Notes: a model not told the origin generated them from the sequence alone. Positions 25,675 to 35,390 are shown, counted from the first letter of the stretch. The stretch: 46,301 bases of DNA from Richelia sp. SL_2_1 (GCA_012033205.1 JAAUSO010000038.1:1-46301), one strand, 5' to 3'. A program made the numbers and translations.

Positions 25675-28600
25675 TTATGTATTTACGCTAAAATCAATCT
25701 TGACGATAATATCATTAAAATCGCGATCGCCACCTCCTTTTAAATCTTCAAAACCGAAGATATTATCACCGAGCATCATTACGTGGTCTGCACCGTCGGA
25801 ATTAGCACCAAGGAATGGAAAGTAAATATCCGTAAATGTATCAAAGGTGCCATCAACTATTAAAAAAGGTGCGAATATTGCACTGGGTTCAAATTCACCT
25901 GTAAAGGTTGCTGTAGTTTGATTATTAACGCTGAGTTCAATGTTAGTAATCCGGTTTTCTACTGCGGCTTTTGCGTAACCTTCTTGTCCAACTAATATAT
26001 CAGCTACACCGTCACCGTTAGTATCGATACCGCCATTTTCATCAGCTACTTGGAAGAAACCTACCACATTATTAAATGTAGCTTCGCGGTGAATGGTAAA
26101 GGTTGCTTTTTGTTTGACGGTTATTTCGGTACTTCTGAAGTCAAGCACTTCGATGCTTTCTTGTAATCTGCTACCAATGACTTTTTTGGCTTTACCATCC
26201 AATTTCATATTGATTTTGACACCTTCAAAATCTAAATCAAAGCCATTTGTTTCAACTTCGGATATTTGTAAGAAGTTAGCATCCGAAAAAGTTAGTTGGG
26301 ATAAGTTGATTTGACCTTTTTTTACACCATCAATAGTACCGTTTTTGACTGAGAAGAAACGGAAGTTGGTATCACTACTAAATTCCAGAATTTTTTCAAT
26401 ATTAGTATCAAAACCTTGAGGTGCATTTCCTAATATAGAAAAGATGCTTTGAGCGCGTTTTAAAGCTACTTCTATATACTTTTCATTGTCGGTAGAAATT
26501 CCATCGATAGTTCCTTGTTCATCATCAACGGTAAAGAAACCAATTTCTTTTATTTCTTGGATACTTTTACTTTTGAAAGAAAACTTGAGCGAAGATTTAC
26601 CACCTTTGAAAGCAAAGCTTTTATTACTTTTAGATGTTAAAGTAAATTTCCCTTCGTCATTTCCATCATCATCTCCATCGTCATCATCGTCGTCGTCATC
26701 ATCATCCCCAATCATTCCACCTGAATTTTCATCATCATCATCGTCGTCATTGTCATCGTCATCATCGTCGTCATCATCATCGTCGTCGTCATCATCATCA
26801 TCCCCAATTATTCCACCTGAATTTTCATCATCGTCATCATTAATATTACTATTACTATTTTTAGTGATAGTAACAGTACTCATAGAGATATCTGTGGTGA
26901 CAACTTTATAATCACGTGTTGTTTCCAAACTCAGAGCAATGGTTTCATCTACTGTACTTGTACCACTAGTAATATTTAAAGTGACATTAGCAGTCTTTTC
27001 TCCAGCTTTAAAGGTAATTTTTCCTTTACTACCATCAAAATTTTCAGCACCTGTTAAAGTGTAATCTTGATTAAAAGTTGCGCTACCAGAAATAGTAAAA
27101 TCAATAGTTAAAGCCGCAGTAATTTTACCCGTGCGAGTGAAAGTATAAATAACTGGATTTTCACTACCTTTAATAATATTATTGGAACTAACTGTAAAGG
27201 AAATTTCTGGTTTATCTTCTGCTAAAGCGACAAGGAAGCTATCAGATTGATTTTGAGTAGTCAGAATTTTATCGTCAAAAGTGGCTTCTTGGTAAAAAGT
27301 ACCGGCAATGTAGATTTTGCCATTTTTGACAGCAATATCGGATATGTCATCTGCATTCATACCACCGATATTTTGCAGCCATTTTACTTCACCATTATTA
27401 TCAAACTTAGTGATAAAAGCGTTGTAATAGTCATCTTCACTAGTTTCCCCACCTTCATCGTAAAGCATGAAGTTACTAACACTCATACTTTTACTGTGAT
27501 AATGTCCGGTGACATAAGTATCACCCATTTCGTCTACAGCAATACCTTGAACATGAATAACTTCATCGTTGTCATCAATGTTAAAGTCTTTCGCCCATGA
27601 TACCTCACCTTTATTATCTAATTTGGCAACAAATACATCACCATTTTCACCACCTTCAAGACTTGTATTACCAAATTGGAGAGTTTCTTCAAACTCTCCG
27701 GTAATAAAAGTATTGGCTTGATTATCTATCGCAATATCTTCCGCGATAAGATAACTACTATTTGTGAATTTCTTTTCCCACCCTTTGGTACCTGAGCTAT
27801 CAAATTGAGTGACTGTGATACTTTTGTTATCAACTCCAGTCATCAACTGATAAGAATTACTATCTTTATCTACAACAATATCTTGAGCAAAGTGATTGGT
27901 ATTATTCTCACCTAATTTTTTCACCCACAAACCATCACCCTTACTATCAAGCTTGGCCGCGAAAGCATAATCTAATAAACTGGTAACAAGGGCAGTACCA
28001 AACTTGATTTCTCCTCTAGATTCTCCGGTAAGATAGATATTATTTTGACTGTCTACATCAATACCATAAACTTCGTCATCGTTTGTACCACCGAAATTTT
28101 CTGACCATAATTTATCACCATTGTTATCTAATTTAGTAACAAAAATATCACTTGATTCACCACCTGAAACAGTAGAATCGTTAGAAGTAATTGAATTCTC
28201 AAATATTCCAGTAAAGTAGACATTACCACTAGTATCTACAGCAATATCTTCAACTTCTTCTTTATTAGTAGTACCAAAACTTTTTACCCAATCAAATTTT
28301 CCTTCTTTGTCTAATTTAGCGACGAAAACATCAGAATCACCTTGAGATGTTAGAGATTCACCACCAACAGTAACTGTACCTAAAAAATCTCCAGTGACAT
28401 AAGTATTTCCTTGATTATCAACAGCAAGGAATTCGTAACCAAAAGTATCGCTACCAAACTGCTCTCCCCAATCTAAACTTAACTTAGGATCGTCATTGCT
28501 AATAACGCTCATTACCATCACATCTTCATTTGAAGATAGTCGTTTTAGTTGATTCATCACCATCTGGGGATTATCGATGATGTAATCTCCCTCAACTAGA

Positions 28601-29010
28601 GTAAACTTAATAGTTTCATCTGACTCAATTTCAACCTCTTTAATCGGTGTAATGGTAACGGTAGCTTCACTTTCTCCCGCAGCAATCATAACCTTACCTT
28701 TAGTAAGACTTTCAAACTCAGCACCCATTTGCTTGTAGTCTGTATCTAAAGTCGCAGTACCACCAAGAGTAAAATTAACAGTTAGAGGATTAGTAGTATC
28801 ACCAGTACGAGTAAAAGTATATGTAAGTGCTTTGCTGGCATCTTCCGGTACACTCATCAAGTCAACAGCAAGAGTCACTTCTCCTGGTGCTTTCTTAATA
28901 ACACCCTCTTGTACTAGTACTGCTTCTTTGACTTCTGCTGGTGCTTCTTCAATAACAGCCTCTTGTACTAGTACTGCTGATTCTATATTCTCAACACCAT
29001 TCGTTTCCAT
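25675..29010 (-). CDS. Giant Calx-beta / SBBP-repeat / DUF4114 protein with poly-Asp linker
   Basis: This is a 1111-residue, probably secreted or surface, calcium-binding protein. Residues 1-45 contain a duplicated VLVQEAVIEEAPAEV-like unit. About 46-160 form a Calx-beta domain (SVPEDASKALTYTFTRTGDT). About 175-600 hold some eight SBBP beta-propeller repeats (DVFVAKLDKEGKFDWVKSFG; VDTSGNVYFTGIF). About 605-715 form a second Calx-beta domain. About 723-785 consist almost only of Asp, twice interrupted by ENSGGxIGD. The C-terminus is DUF4114-like (GFEDLKGGGDRDFNDIIVKI). No N-terminal signal peptide is visible, so type I secretion through the C-terminus is the likely route. No transporter genes lie beside it. 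Family II copy 3 follows the stop. Confidence 0.88.
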   Translation of the reverse strand: METNGVENIESAVLVQEAVIEEAPAEVKEAVLVQEGVIKKAPGEVTLAVDLMSVPEDASKALTYTFTRTGDTTNPLTVNFTLGGTATLDTDYKQMGAEFESLTKGKVMIAAGESEATVTITPIKEVEIESDETIKFTLVEGDYIIDNPQMVMNQLKRLSSNEDVMVMSVISNDDPKLSLDWGEQFGSDTFGYEFLAVDNQGNTYVTGDFLGTVTVGGESLTSQGDSDVFVAKLDKEGKFDWVKSFGTTNKEEVEDIAVDTSGNVYFTGIFENSITSNDSTVSGGESSDIFVTKLDNNGDKLWSENFGGTNDDEVYGIDVDSQNNIYLTGESRGEIKFGTALVTSLLDYAFAAKLDSKGDGLWVKKLGENNTNHFAQDIVVDKDSNSYQLMTGVDNKSITVTQFDSSGTKGWEKKFTNSSYLIAEDIAIDNQANTFITGEFEETLQFGNTSLEGGENGDVFVAKLDNKGEVSWAKDFNIDDNDEVIHVQGIAVDEMGDTYVTGHYHSKSMSVSNFMLYDEGGETSEDDYYNAFITKFDNNGEVKWLQNIGGMNADDISDIAVKNGKIYIAGTFYQEATFDDKILTTQNQSDSFLVALAEDKPEISFTVSSNNIIKGSENPVIYTFTRTGKITAALTIDFTISGSATFNQDYTLTGAENFDGSKGKITFKAGEKTANVTLNITSGTSTVDETIALSLETTRDYKVVTTDISMSTVTITKNSNSNINDDDDENSGGIIGDDDDDDDDDDDDDDDDDNDDDDDDENSGGMIGDDDDDDDDDDGDDDGNDEGKFTLTSKSNKSFAFKGGKSSLKFSFKSKSIQEIKEIGFFTVDDEQGTIDGISTDNEKYIEVALKRAQSIFSILGNAPQGFDTNIEKILEFSSDTNFRFFSVKNGTIDGVKKGQINLSQLTFSDANFLQISEVETNGFDLDFEGVKINMKLDGKAKKVIGSRLQESIEVLDFRSTEITVKQKATFTIHREATFNNVVGFFQVADENGGIDTNGDGVADILVGQEGYAKAAVENRITNIELSVNNQTTATFTGEFEPSAIFAPFLIVDGTFDTFTDIYFPFLGANSDGADHVMMLGDNIFGFEDLKGGGDRDFNDIIVKIDFSVNT

Positions 29011-29296
29011 ATAAAGTAGCCTTCTGTTTTATCAATAAAAAGGATTCCTATTGGTTGTAACTCAAGCTACTTTTTAATGTCAAAAATAGATGTAGTAGAG
29101 AAAATAATTCCGTATTTATACTTAAGTTATTCGCTGATTACAATTGTTTAACTGTAATAATACTGTTGTTATTTATATAATTACTCACATTCCTCCTTCA
29201 GATTACCTATATCTTTTTACCTCTTCCCTCTGCGTCTCTGCGATTTTTTTTTAATCAGTGCATATTCATAACTAATCGATATAAATTGTCGCGGAT

Positions 29297-30330
29297 TTAA
29301 TTTATATTTGTATTCGTATTTTCTTTCATATAAATATTCCGAATTGGGAATGGAATTAATATTCCTTCTTGGTTGTAACGCTTGTGCAATTTCTTCACAA
29401 GTAAATGTTTGCCCATTCTTTGGTCAAAATATTCAGCAACTCGCATATAAAGCGTAAAATCGATAGTGAAATCATTAAATGTATGAAATCTGAGATATGG
29501 TTCATTTTCCAATAAATCAGGTGCAATTTCTTGCATAACTTCTTTAGCAACTTCTACAGTAATTTTTTCAACTTCTTCCAAATTGCTATCGTAGCTAACA
29601 CCTATTTTCATAGTTAATGTGAGTTGCTTAGCTGGTAAATGATAATTGGTAAAATTTGCTGAAGCTAATTTAGAATTAGGAACAATAATTGTATTTTTAG
29701 AAATTTCTTCTATAGTTATATTCCGCCAAGTAATATCTGTAATATAACCTTCTTCACCGCCTTCTAATTTGATATAATCTCCCGTTTTTGCTTGTTTGGA
29801 AAGAATTAAATAAAATCCCGAAAATAAATTCGCTAAAGTATCTTGTAGTGCTAAACCAACTGCTAAACCACCAATACCCAAAGTTGTAATAATCGGCGTA
29901 ACTTCAATGCCGATGGTTTGAAATATTATTAATGCTCCCAAAACAAAAATAGTAGTTTTTATCAAATTAGAAATTAGCGATGCAGAAACTCCTTCTGTTC
30001 GCTGAATAAACAAATTGACAAACCCAGCAGCAAGACGTGCAAGAACTAATGTTACGGTAAATAAAAAAATTGCGATAATAATTTTTTGCAGGGCTGTGGT
30101 AACATCTTCCTTGAGTGAATAACTCAGAATCGCCCCAAAAAAACCAGCAAGCACAAACCAAATCAAAGGGATACGTCGCAAAGAACTAAATATTATCTCG
30201 CTTCCCGGTATACCTTTTTAGTAATAATATTTCCGAGTTTATTGAAGACAATTTTTTCAGCAATTATTCCAGCTAATAACCCAACTAAAATAAATAAAAG
30301 TGGTCTAATCCATTGCATCATTATCATCAT
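29297..30330 (-). pseudogene. MscS-family mechanosensitive channel, frameshifted near its start
   Basis: MscS channels open under membrane tension to release solutes. The downstream frame (29297-30181) contains three hydrophobic segments. They include the pore helix region IITTLGIGGLAVGLALQDTLANLFSG (glycine/alanine-rich, with the conserved QDT), followed by the beta domain (GDYIKLEGGEEGYITDITWR and VPNSKLASANFTNY). Upstream, a different frame starting near 30330 encodes the expected first helix, MQWIRPLLFILVGLLAGII. One missing base near 30202 (AAGCGAG; GAAGGCGAG would restore REGEIIFSSLRRIP) explains the break. The intact protein would be about 344 residues. The downstream part alone might start at an internal TTG, but would lack the first helix. 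Confidence 0.82.
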
Positions 30331-30522
30331 CTGGGATTTGAGGTTTCGGATTACATTATCATAATCTAGTCATATTAACTATATAATTTTTTTACTGTTT
30401 CAATAATTTAGTTATTGAGCATGGGGTATGGGCATGGAAAATTAGAAAGAGATAATGAGAAATTTCAAACTCCTCACTCCTAATTCATAACTCCTAATTC
30501 CTAACTCCTAACTCGATAAACG

Positions 30523-31440
30523 ATGTCTTTACCAATCATTTACCATCCAGATTATGTTACCCCATTACCCGACGCGCATCGTTTCCCGATGCCGAAGTTT
30601 CGCTTACTTTACGAGTTACTTTTATCCGATGGAATCGCGGATTATCAGCAATTTTACGCACCAGAACTGCCAAATCAGCAAACTATCGAGTTAGTTCATA
30701 CACCCGATTTCGTACAAGCTTACTTACAAGGAACCCTCGATGCCAAAGCACAACGTCGTATCGGTTTACCTTGGAGTCCTCAATTAGTAAATCGTACTTG
30801 TACGGCGGTTGGTGGTACAATTATGGCTGCGAAAATGGCGTTAAATTATGGTTTAGCTTGTAATACTGCGGGGGGTACCCATCACGCTTTTCCTAGTTAT
30901 GGTTCGGGTTTTTGTATTTTCAATGATATCGCGATCGCAACTCGTGTCATTCAAAAACTCAACCTGGCGCAAAAAATTCTGATTGTTGATTTAGACGTAC
31001 ATCAAGGAGATGGTACTGCTTTTATATTTCAAGATGATGATAGCGTTTTCACTTTCTCGATGCACTGTGAAGTTAATTTTCCCGGTACTAAACAAAAAAG
31101 CGATTTGGATGTACCTTTACCCGTAGGAATGGAAGATGATGCATATTTGCAAACTTTAGCGAAATATCTACCGGATTTACTCACAGATGTCAAACCAGAC
31201 TTAGTATTATACGATGCTGGTGTTGATACTCATATCGGTGATAAATTAGGCAAACTCGCTTTAACTGATACGGGTATTTATCGTCGAGAAATGCAGGTTT
31301 TAACTACTTGTATAGCGGGTGGTTATCCGGTGGCTTGCGTTATTGGTGGTGGTTATGCGGATGATATGAAATCTTTAGTATGGCGACATTCTTTGTTACA
31401 TCGAGCAGCGAGTGAGGTTTATCGACAATTTGGATTATAA
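30523..31440 (+). CDS. Histone-deacetylase-family hydrolase (AcuC-like)
   Basis: This 305-residue zinc-dependent amidohydrolase of the HDAC/AcuC/acetylpolyamine amidohydrolase superfamily has the charge-relay motif AGGTHHAFPSYGSGFCIFND, zinc ligands in VDLDVHQGDG (Asp, His), and YDAGVDTH with the third ligand Asp. In bacteria such enzymes deacetylate proteins or small amines; the substrate here is unknown. The ATG at 30523 gives the standard start (LPIIYHPDYVTPLPDAHRF). The upstream space carries ACTCCTA-type STRR fragments. Confidence 0.92.
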   Translation: MSLPIIYHPDYVTPLPDAHRFPMPKFRLLYELLLSDGIADYQQFYAPELPNQQTIELVHTPDFVQAYLQGTLDAKAQRRIGLPWSPQLVNRTCTAVGGTIMAAKMALNYGLACNTAGGTHHAFPSYGSGFCIFNDIAIATRVIQKLNLAQKILIVDLDVHQGDGTAFIFQDDDSVFTFSMHCEVNFPGTKQKSDLDVPLPVGMEDDAYLQTLAKYLPDLLTDVKPDLVLYDAGVDTHIGDKLGKLALTDTGIYRREMQVLTTCIAGGYPVACVIGGGYADDMKSLVWRHSLLHRAASEVYRQFGL

Positions 31441-31506
31441 ATCAATTTTGGATTTTGGATTTTAGATTTATTCCATAAATAAATTAATAAATTCCGGAGC
31501 ATGAGA

Positions 31507-31548
31507 CTTTTTGAAAATATCTTTTTGAAAATATCTTTTTGAAAATAT
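31507..31548. repeat. Three tandem 14-base repeats CTTTTTGAAAATAT
   Basis: Three perfect units lie 41 bases upstream of the HD-domain gene. A period of 14 is twice the STRR heptamer, but the unit itself is not two identical heptamers. Confidence 0.8.
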
Positions 31549-31589
31549 AAAATTTGGTAATCTAGTTGAGGTAGTTTGTATTATTCAAA

Positions 31590-32186
31590 ATGCAATTAAA
31601 TCGACTCAATCAACAATTACAATTCATTATCGAAATTGACAAGCTAAAAAATGTTTTACGTCAAACATTATTAATAAATGGTTCCCGTAGAGAAAATAGC
31701 GGTGAACATTCTTGGCATTTAGCAATGATGACAATGATTTTAGCAGAATATGCACCCGAAGGAACCGATCTATTTCGTGCGATGAAAATGTCATTAATTC
31801 ACGATTTAGTAGAAATTGATGCTGGGGATACTTTTTGTTATGACGTGGAGGGAAATCAAAGTAAAGTAGCAAGAGAATTAGAAGCAGCAACTCGAATCTT
31901 TGGATTATTACCGGAAGAGCAGGGAAAAGAATTGCGTTTACTTTGGGATGAATTTGAAGCCAGAGTTACACCAACAGCTAAATTTGCGGTAGCTTTAGAT
32001 AGAATACAGCCTTTTATTCACAATCAACAAACCCAAGGTGGAACTTGGAAAATACATAATATTAATCGTAATCAAGTTATGAAAAGAATGGCTCCTGTAG
32101 AAGAAGGTACGCCGAAACTATGGAATTTTATATTAGCAGAAATTGAAAATTGTATTAATAAGGGATATTTGAAAGAACAATCATGA
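31590..32186 (+). CDS. HD-domain phosphohydrolase (YfbR/HDDC2 type)
   Basis: This 198-residue HD-fold metal-dependent phosphohydrolase has ligands in GEHSWHLAMM (His), HDLVEIDAGD (His-Asp) and FAVALDRIQPF (Asp). Members of this subgroup act as 5'-deoxynucleotidases, so a nucleotide-pool role is likely. The ATG at 31590 is followed by the typical N-terminal helix. Its stop codon (TGA 32184-32186) overlaps the first base of palindrome family I copy C. Confidence 0.88.
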   Translation: MQLNRLNQQLQFIIEIDKLKNVLRQTLLINGSRRENSGEHSWHLAMMTMILAEYAPEGTDLFRAMKMSLIHDLVEIDAGDTFCYDVEGNQSKVARELEAATRIFGLLPEEQGKELRLLWDEFEARVTPTAKFAVALDRIQPFIHNQQTQGGTWKIHNINRNQVMKRMAPVEEGTPKLWNFILAEIENCINKGYLKEQS

Positions 32187-32305
32187 GAAGTCGGGTTTTT
32201 TCTAACTTGTAATTATGTGATGAATAGTGTTTTTAAAAACCCGACTTCTTCTTTTTTCTAATTTGTAATTGTGTGATGAATAGTGTTTTTAAAAACCCGA
32301 CTTCT
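32186..32305. repeat. Dispersed palindrome family I, copy C, with duplicated right half
   Basis: AGAAGTCGGGTTTTT at 32186 pairs with AAAAACCCGACTTCT ending at 32249. The right half, with its loop (GTAATTATGTGATGAATAG), is then repeated almost exactly to 32305. The copy lies between two convergent genes. The partial tandem copy suggests slippage or nested insertion. Confidence 0.82.
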
Positions 32306-32323
32306 TTACGAACAATATCAATT

Positions 32324-33052
32324 TTAAGATTGCGATTCAACAATACCAAAAATTTCTTCCCACTCATGATTACTCAAAGCTTTCTCCTCAAATTTGACTC
32401 CAAAACACTTTTGTGCAGCATCAATCAAAGCTGCAATCACTCTTTCAATTGCCAAATTTTCTCCAACTACCACCCTATCTAAATCTTCACCAAAAACTTG
32501 TTTAAACAACTCTATATCTGGTTTCAAACTCATCGAACCATGCTGTAAAACAACATTCCCACGTCTTAACTGAGCGCTACCAATCAACTTAATACCATCA
32601 ACCGTAACTAAATCGGCAACTGTTGCGGTACCAAAACAATTAGGATTATTAATATAACCCCTTCCAGCAATACCGTAATCTAACTCAATACCTAAATTTT
32701 GCCATCCTTTAATCAAAAATTCGCATATTTTTTGATACATTTCCATCCGACTTCCAGGAAGTCCAGAAGTCACCACAGCGTAAGTTAAATCACCATGGTG
32801 TAACACTGCGCGTCCACCTGTAGGACGACGTATCAAGTCGATTTGCTCGTTTTTCCAAATTAAATTCTGCCAATCTTGCGAGTACTTACGCTGATGATAA
32901 CCAAGAGAAATTGCAGACGGCGACCAAGTATAAAAACGTAAACTAGATGGATGTCCCGATTGATGCTTTTGTAACAACCATTGATCGATCGCCATCTGTA
33001 ATTTACCATTGGCTTGTAAAAACGGAATTAATCGCCAAGTTTGAGAAATCAC
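32324..33052 (-). CDS. Lipoate/octanoate-protein ligase family protein
   Basis: This 242-residue enzyme of the biotin/lipoate A/B ligase fold has RRPTGGRAVLHHGDLTYAV (the family signature), the lysine motif DGIKLIGSAQLRR and an HGSMSL segment. It should attach or transfer lipoyl/octanoyl groups to E2 or GcvH lipoyl domains. Whether it is an LplA ligase or an octanoyltransferase (LipM type) cannot be told from sequence. The start is a GTG at 33052, and the dense STRR array begins directly upstream. It is convergent with the HD-domain gene. Confidence 0.9.
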   Translation of the reverse strand: MISQTWRLIPFLQANGKLQMAIDQWLLQKHQSGHPSSLRFYTWSPSAISLGYHQRKYSQDWQNLIWKNEQIDLIRRPTGGRAVLHHGDLTYAVVTSGLPGSRMEMYQKICEFLIKGWQNLGIELDYGIAGRGYINNPNCFGTATVADLVTVDGIKLIGSAQLRRGNVVLQHGSMSLKPDIELFKQVFGEDLDRVVVGENLAIERVIAALIDAAQKCFGVKFEEKALSNHEWEEIFGIVESQS

Positions 33053-33054
33053 AG

Positions 33055-33236
33055 GTTAGTTAGGAGTTAGGAGTTAGGAGTTAGGAGTTAGGAGTTAAGA
33101 GTTAGGAGTTAGGAGTTAGGAGTTAGGAGTTAGGAGTTAGGAATTGGGAGTTGGAATTTGGGGGTTGGGAGTTGGGAGTTGGGAGTTGGAATTTGGGGGT
33201 TGGGAGTTGGAATTTAGAAATTGGAAGTTAGCAGCT
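33055..33236. repeat. Long STRR array, GGAGTTA / GGAGTTG heptamers
   Basis: More than twenty units, first GGAGTTA and then degenerating into GGAGTTG and GGAATTTG forms, cover about 180 bases directly upstream of the lipoate ligase gene. A second run of ACTCATA/ACTCCTC units follows at 33259-33308. Confidence 0.92.
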
Positions 33237-33324
33237 AATATCTCGAATTGAAATTTTTTCATAACTCCTCACTCATAACTCCTCACTCATAACTCCTCAC
33301 TCCTAACTAAAGTGTACCGATTTA

Positions 33325-33804
33325 TTACACTGCACCAAACTTAGACTGTAAATCTTCGTCATTATCATCTGCGATTGTTGCGACGATAGTAATTAAACGA
33401 GAAACTTCCGCAGCAGACAAATCTTCTAAAGTACGCATCGAGATGACTACAACCTGGTTGTCTATAATGCCAAAACGTGCTTCTAGAGTAGCCGAACAGT
33501 TCATCTGCAAAAGAGAACGCATCATTGTAGCTTCATCTTTAGCTGGTAACTTCAAAACTGAAGACCAGACTGTAATTGTATCTTCATCACTCGTCCCCGT
33601 CAATCGGACAAACACTTCCACACTACCGTATTTAAACTTCCATAAATAAGCACCTTCAGAAGGATGATTGACCATTGCGCTATCGTTCTCTTCGAGTGTA
33701 TCGATAACGTTTTCAATCACGTCTACATGGTTTATGGTAGTTGGTTCTGTGATCAAATCATCCATTAATTCGTTGCTATCGGAATCGATTTGGTAAGATG
33801 TCAT
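33325..33804 (-). CDS. YbjN-domain protein
   Basis: This is a 159-residue acidic protein. Residues about 30-150 match the YbjN (putative bacterial sensory transduction regulator) fold seen in many cyanobacterial proteins. Recognisable parts are the middle strands GAYLWKFKYGSVEVFVRL and the helix MMRSLLQMNCSATLEARFGI. There is no membrane segment. YbjN proteins resemble type III secretion chaperones and their role here is unknown. The ATG at 33804 is clear. Confidence 0.78.
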   Translation of the reverse strand: MTSYQIDSDSNELMDDLITEPTTINHVDVIENVIDTLEENDSAMVNHPSEGAYLWKFKYGSVEVFVRLTGTSDEDTITVWSSVLKLPAKDEATMMRSLLQMNCSATLEARFGIIDNQVVVISMRTLEDLSAAEVSRLITIVATIADDNDEDLQSKFGAV

Positions 33805-34007
33805 ACAAGTTGTCCCTCAAGATGATAAATATTCCACACCTACTTTATACCTAATCAAATCAAGTTAGGAGTGAGAATTAAGAAGTTAAGAATTATCTAT
33901 CTTTCATCTGTAAGTAGGATTAAAGGGTTGGAGCGTAGATTTAATCCCAGTTTGCAAGCTGTTGAAAGTCTTATAATTAAATTTGTGTAATTAAGAACTA
34001 CAAGTAA

Positions 34008-34199
34008 TTAATCTCCCCAGGAAAGCCACTCCCGTGCTGCTTTTTCCGCAGCTTCAGGGGTATAGTATAATTTTCTTTCACCAAACACTTCCCCACCAGA
34101 ACTTATTATTCTAAATTGCCATTCCATTACTTCAGTGTAAAAAACCAGTAATGTTAGATTTTCAATGCCAACAACTAAATGAACGGTTGTTTGAGTCAT
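34008..34199 (-). CDS. Small conserved hypothetical protein
   Basis: About 63 residues from the ATG at 34199 (MTQTTVHLVV); an upstream non-ATG extension is less likely. The second half (MEWQFRIISSGGEVFGERKL then YYTPEAAEKAAREWLSWG) has the look of small cyanobacterial proteins with a beta hairpin and one helix. No function can be given. A shorter start at the internal MEWQF is possible. Confidence 0.55.
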   Translation of the reverse strand: MTQTTVHLVVGIENLTLLVFYTEVMEWQFRIISSGGEVFGERKLYYTPEAAEKAAREWLSWGD

Positions 34200-34354
34200 G
34201 GTATTGCATTTACACAACTACAGACTTTTTATATACTCTACAATCAGTTATTATCAAGTTTATTCTATACTTTGTATCAATCAACAATTCTCAATGAAAG
34301 TCGATTTATAAAATAATTTTTCCGTAGTAATAAACTTGGTTCTGATAAACTTGA

Positions 34355-34453
34355 TAAAAACCCGATTTCTAAAGATTGCTCTGAAGTATATAAGTGGGGT
34401 TTTTTAAAACAGTATCAATAACACATTTATAAACTTGATAAAACCCGACTTCT
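34355..34453. repeat. Dispersed palindrome family I, copy D (degenerate, compound)
   Basis: Three arm-like pieces, AAAAACCCGATTTCT, AGTGGGGTTTTTTAA and AAAACCCGACTTCT, lie in order. They suggest two overlapping decayed copies downstream of the TPR gene (minus strand). The rest of 34218-34553 holds no gene. Confidence 0.65.
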
Positions 34454-34505
34454 AACAATTGATTCTATCAAACTTACAAGTCCTATTTATAAATAATTGC
34501 CGATC

Positions 34506-34558
34506 AATTGTTCATTGATAACTGATTACTGATTACTGATAACTGATAACTGATTACT
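34506..34558. repeat. STRR, ACTGATA / ACTGATT heptamers overlapping the TPR stop
   Basis: About seven units of ACTGATA/ACTGATT. The last unit supplies the stop codon of the TPR gene (TAA, minus strand, 34554-34556), so repeat and coding sequence meet exactly. Confidence 0.88.
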
Positions 34559-35390
34559 GAATTTCCTTGACATTTTCCATAACCTGTTTGTATAGCTGCT
34601 GATTATTTTGTTCTTGAAAAATCTCTGCGGCTCGCTGTAAGTCGGCTAAAGCACCATCTTTATCTTTTGGAGCGCGAGCATTTCCTCGATTATTATAAGC
34701 AGCACCAAAGTTGGGATTGAGACGAATAGCTTCATCGTAATCGGAAATAGCACCTTCTTGATCTCCTTGAGCAGCACGAGCATTTCCCCGATTATTATAA
34801 GCAACAGCATAGTTAGGATTAATACGAATCGCTTCAGTATAATCTGCTATAGCTTCGTTTCTATTTCCTTGAGCAGCACGAGCATTTCCCCGATTATTAT
34901 AAGCTTCAGCATAATTAGGATCTAAACTAATAGCTTGGTCATAATCGCTAATTGCACCGTTGATATCACCTTGAGCAGCACGAGCGTTTCCCCGATTATT
35001 ATACGCTTGAGCGTTATCAGGTGAAATGCGAAGCGCTTGATTATAATCGGCGATCGCACCTTGTCTATCTCCTGTGTCAAACTGTACTAAACCCCTACCG
35101 TTGTAAGCTTCCACATAGTCGGAATCAAGATTAATAGCTTTTGTATAAGCTGCGATCGCGCCTTGAGTGTCACCCTGAATATGTTTATACTGTCCCTGTG
35201 CGTAAAATTCCTTAGCAGTCGATGGGTTAGGTACTGGACTTGTTGCAGGGCTAACTCCTATTTCTGTAACTAATACATCTTTATCGTTGCTGCAAGAAAC
35301 AGTTACAGTTGCGATAAATCCACTCAACAAGACTACACCAAATCTTTTGAAAAATCCGATCAAATTTTGCTCGAACAACCACTGTTTCAT
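34554..35390 (-). CDS. TPR-repeat protein, probably exported
   Basis: This 278-residue protein has an N-terminal hydrophobic segment ending VTVSCSN, a possible lipoprotein signal with Cys33, although the lipobox is imperfect. After a Pro/Ser-rich linker come six tetratricopeptide repeats (GAIAAYTKAINLDSDYVEAY, then units reading AYNNRGNARAAQGD). Four of the repeats are almost identical in DNA as well as protein, which suggests recent unit duplication or gene conversion. TPRs bind protein partners; the partner here is unknown. Confidence 0.85.
   Translation of the reverse strand: MKQWLFEQNLIGFFKRFGVVLLSGFIATVTVSCSNDKDVLVTEIGVSPATSPVPNPSTAKEFYAQGQYKHIQGDTQGAIAAYTKAINLDSDYVEAYNGRGLVQFDTGDRQGAIADYNQALRISPDNAQAYNNRGNARAAQGDINGAISDYDQAISLDPNYAEAYNNRGNARAAQGNRNEAIADYTEAIRINPNYAVAYNNRGNARAAQGDQEGAISDYDEAIRLNPNFGAAYNNRGNARAPKDKDGALADLQRAAEIFQEQNNQQLYKQVMENVKEIQ

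Noticed and set aside
26486-26911. Serine-rich plus-strand open frame of 141 residues
   Set aside because: It is the antisense shadow of the poly-Asp tract (GAT/GAC read as ATC/TCA/TCG codons).
33055-33236. Possible CRISPR array
   Set aside because: The units are 7 bases long, contiguous and without spacers; this is an STRR. The same applies to the other arrays in the window.
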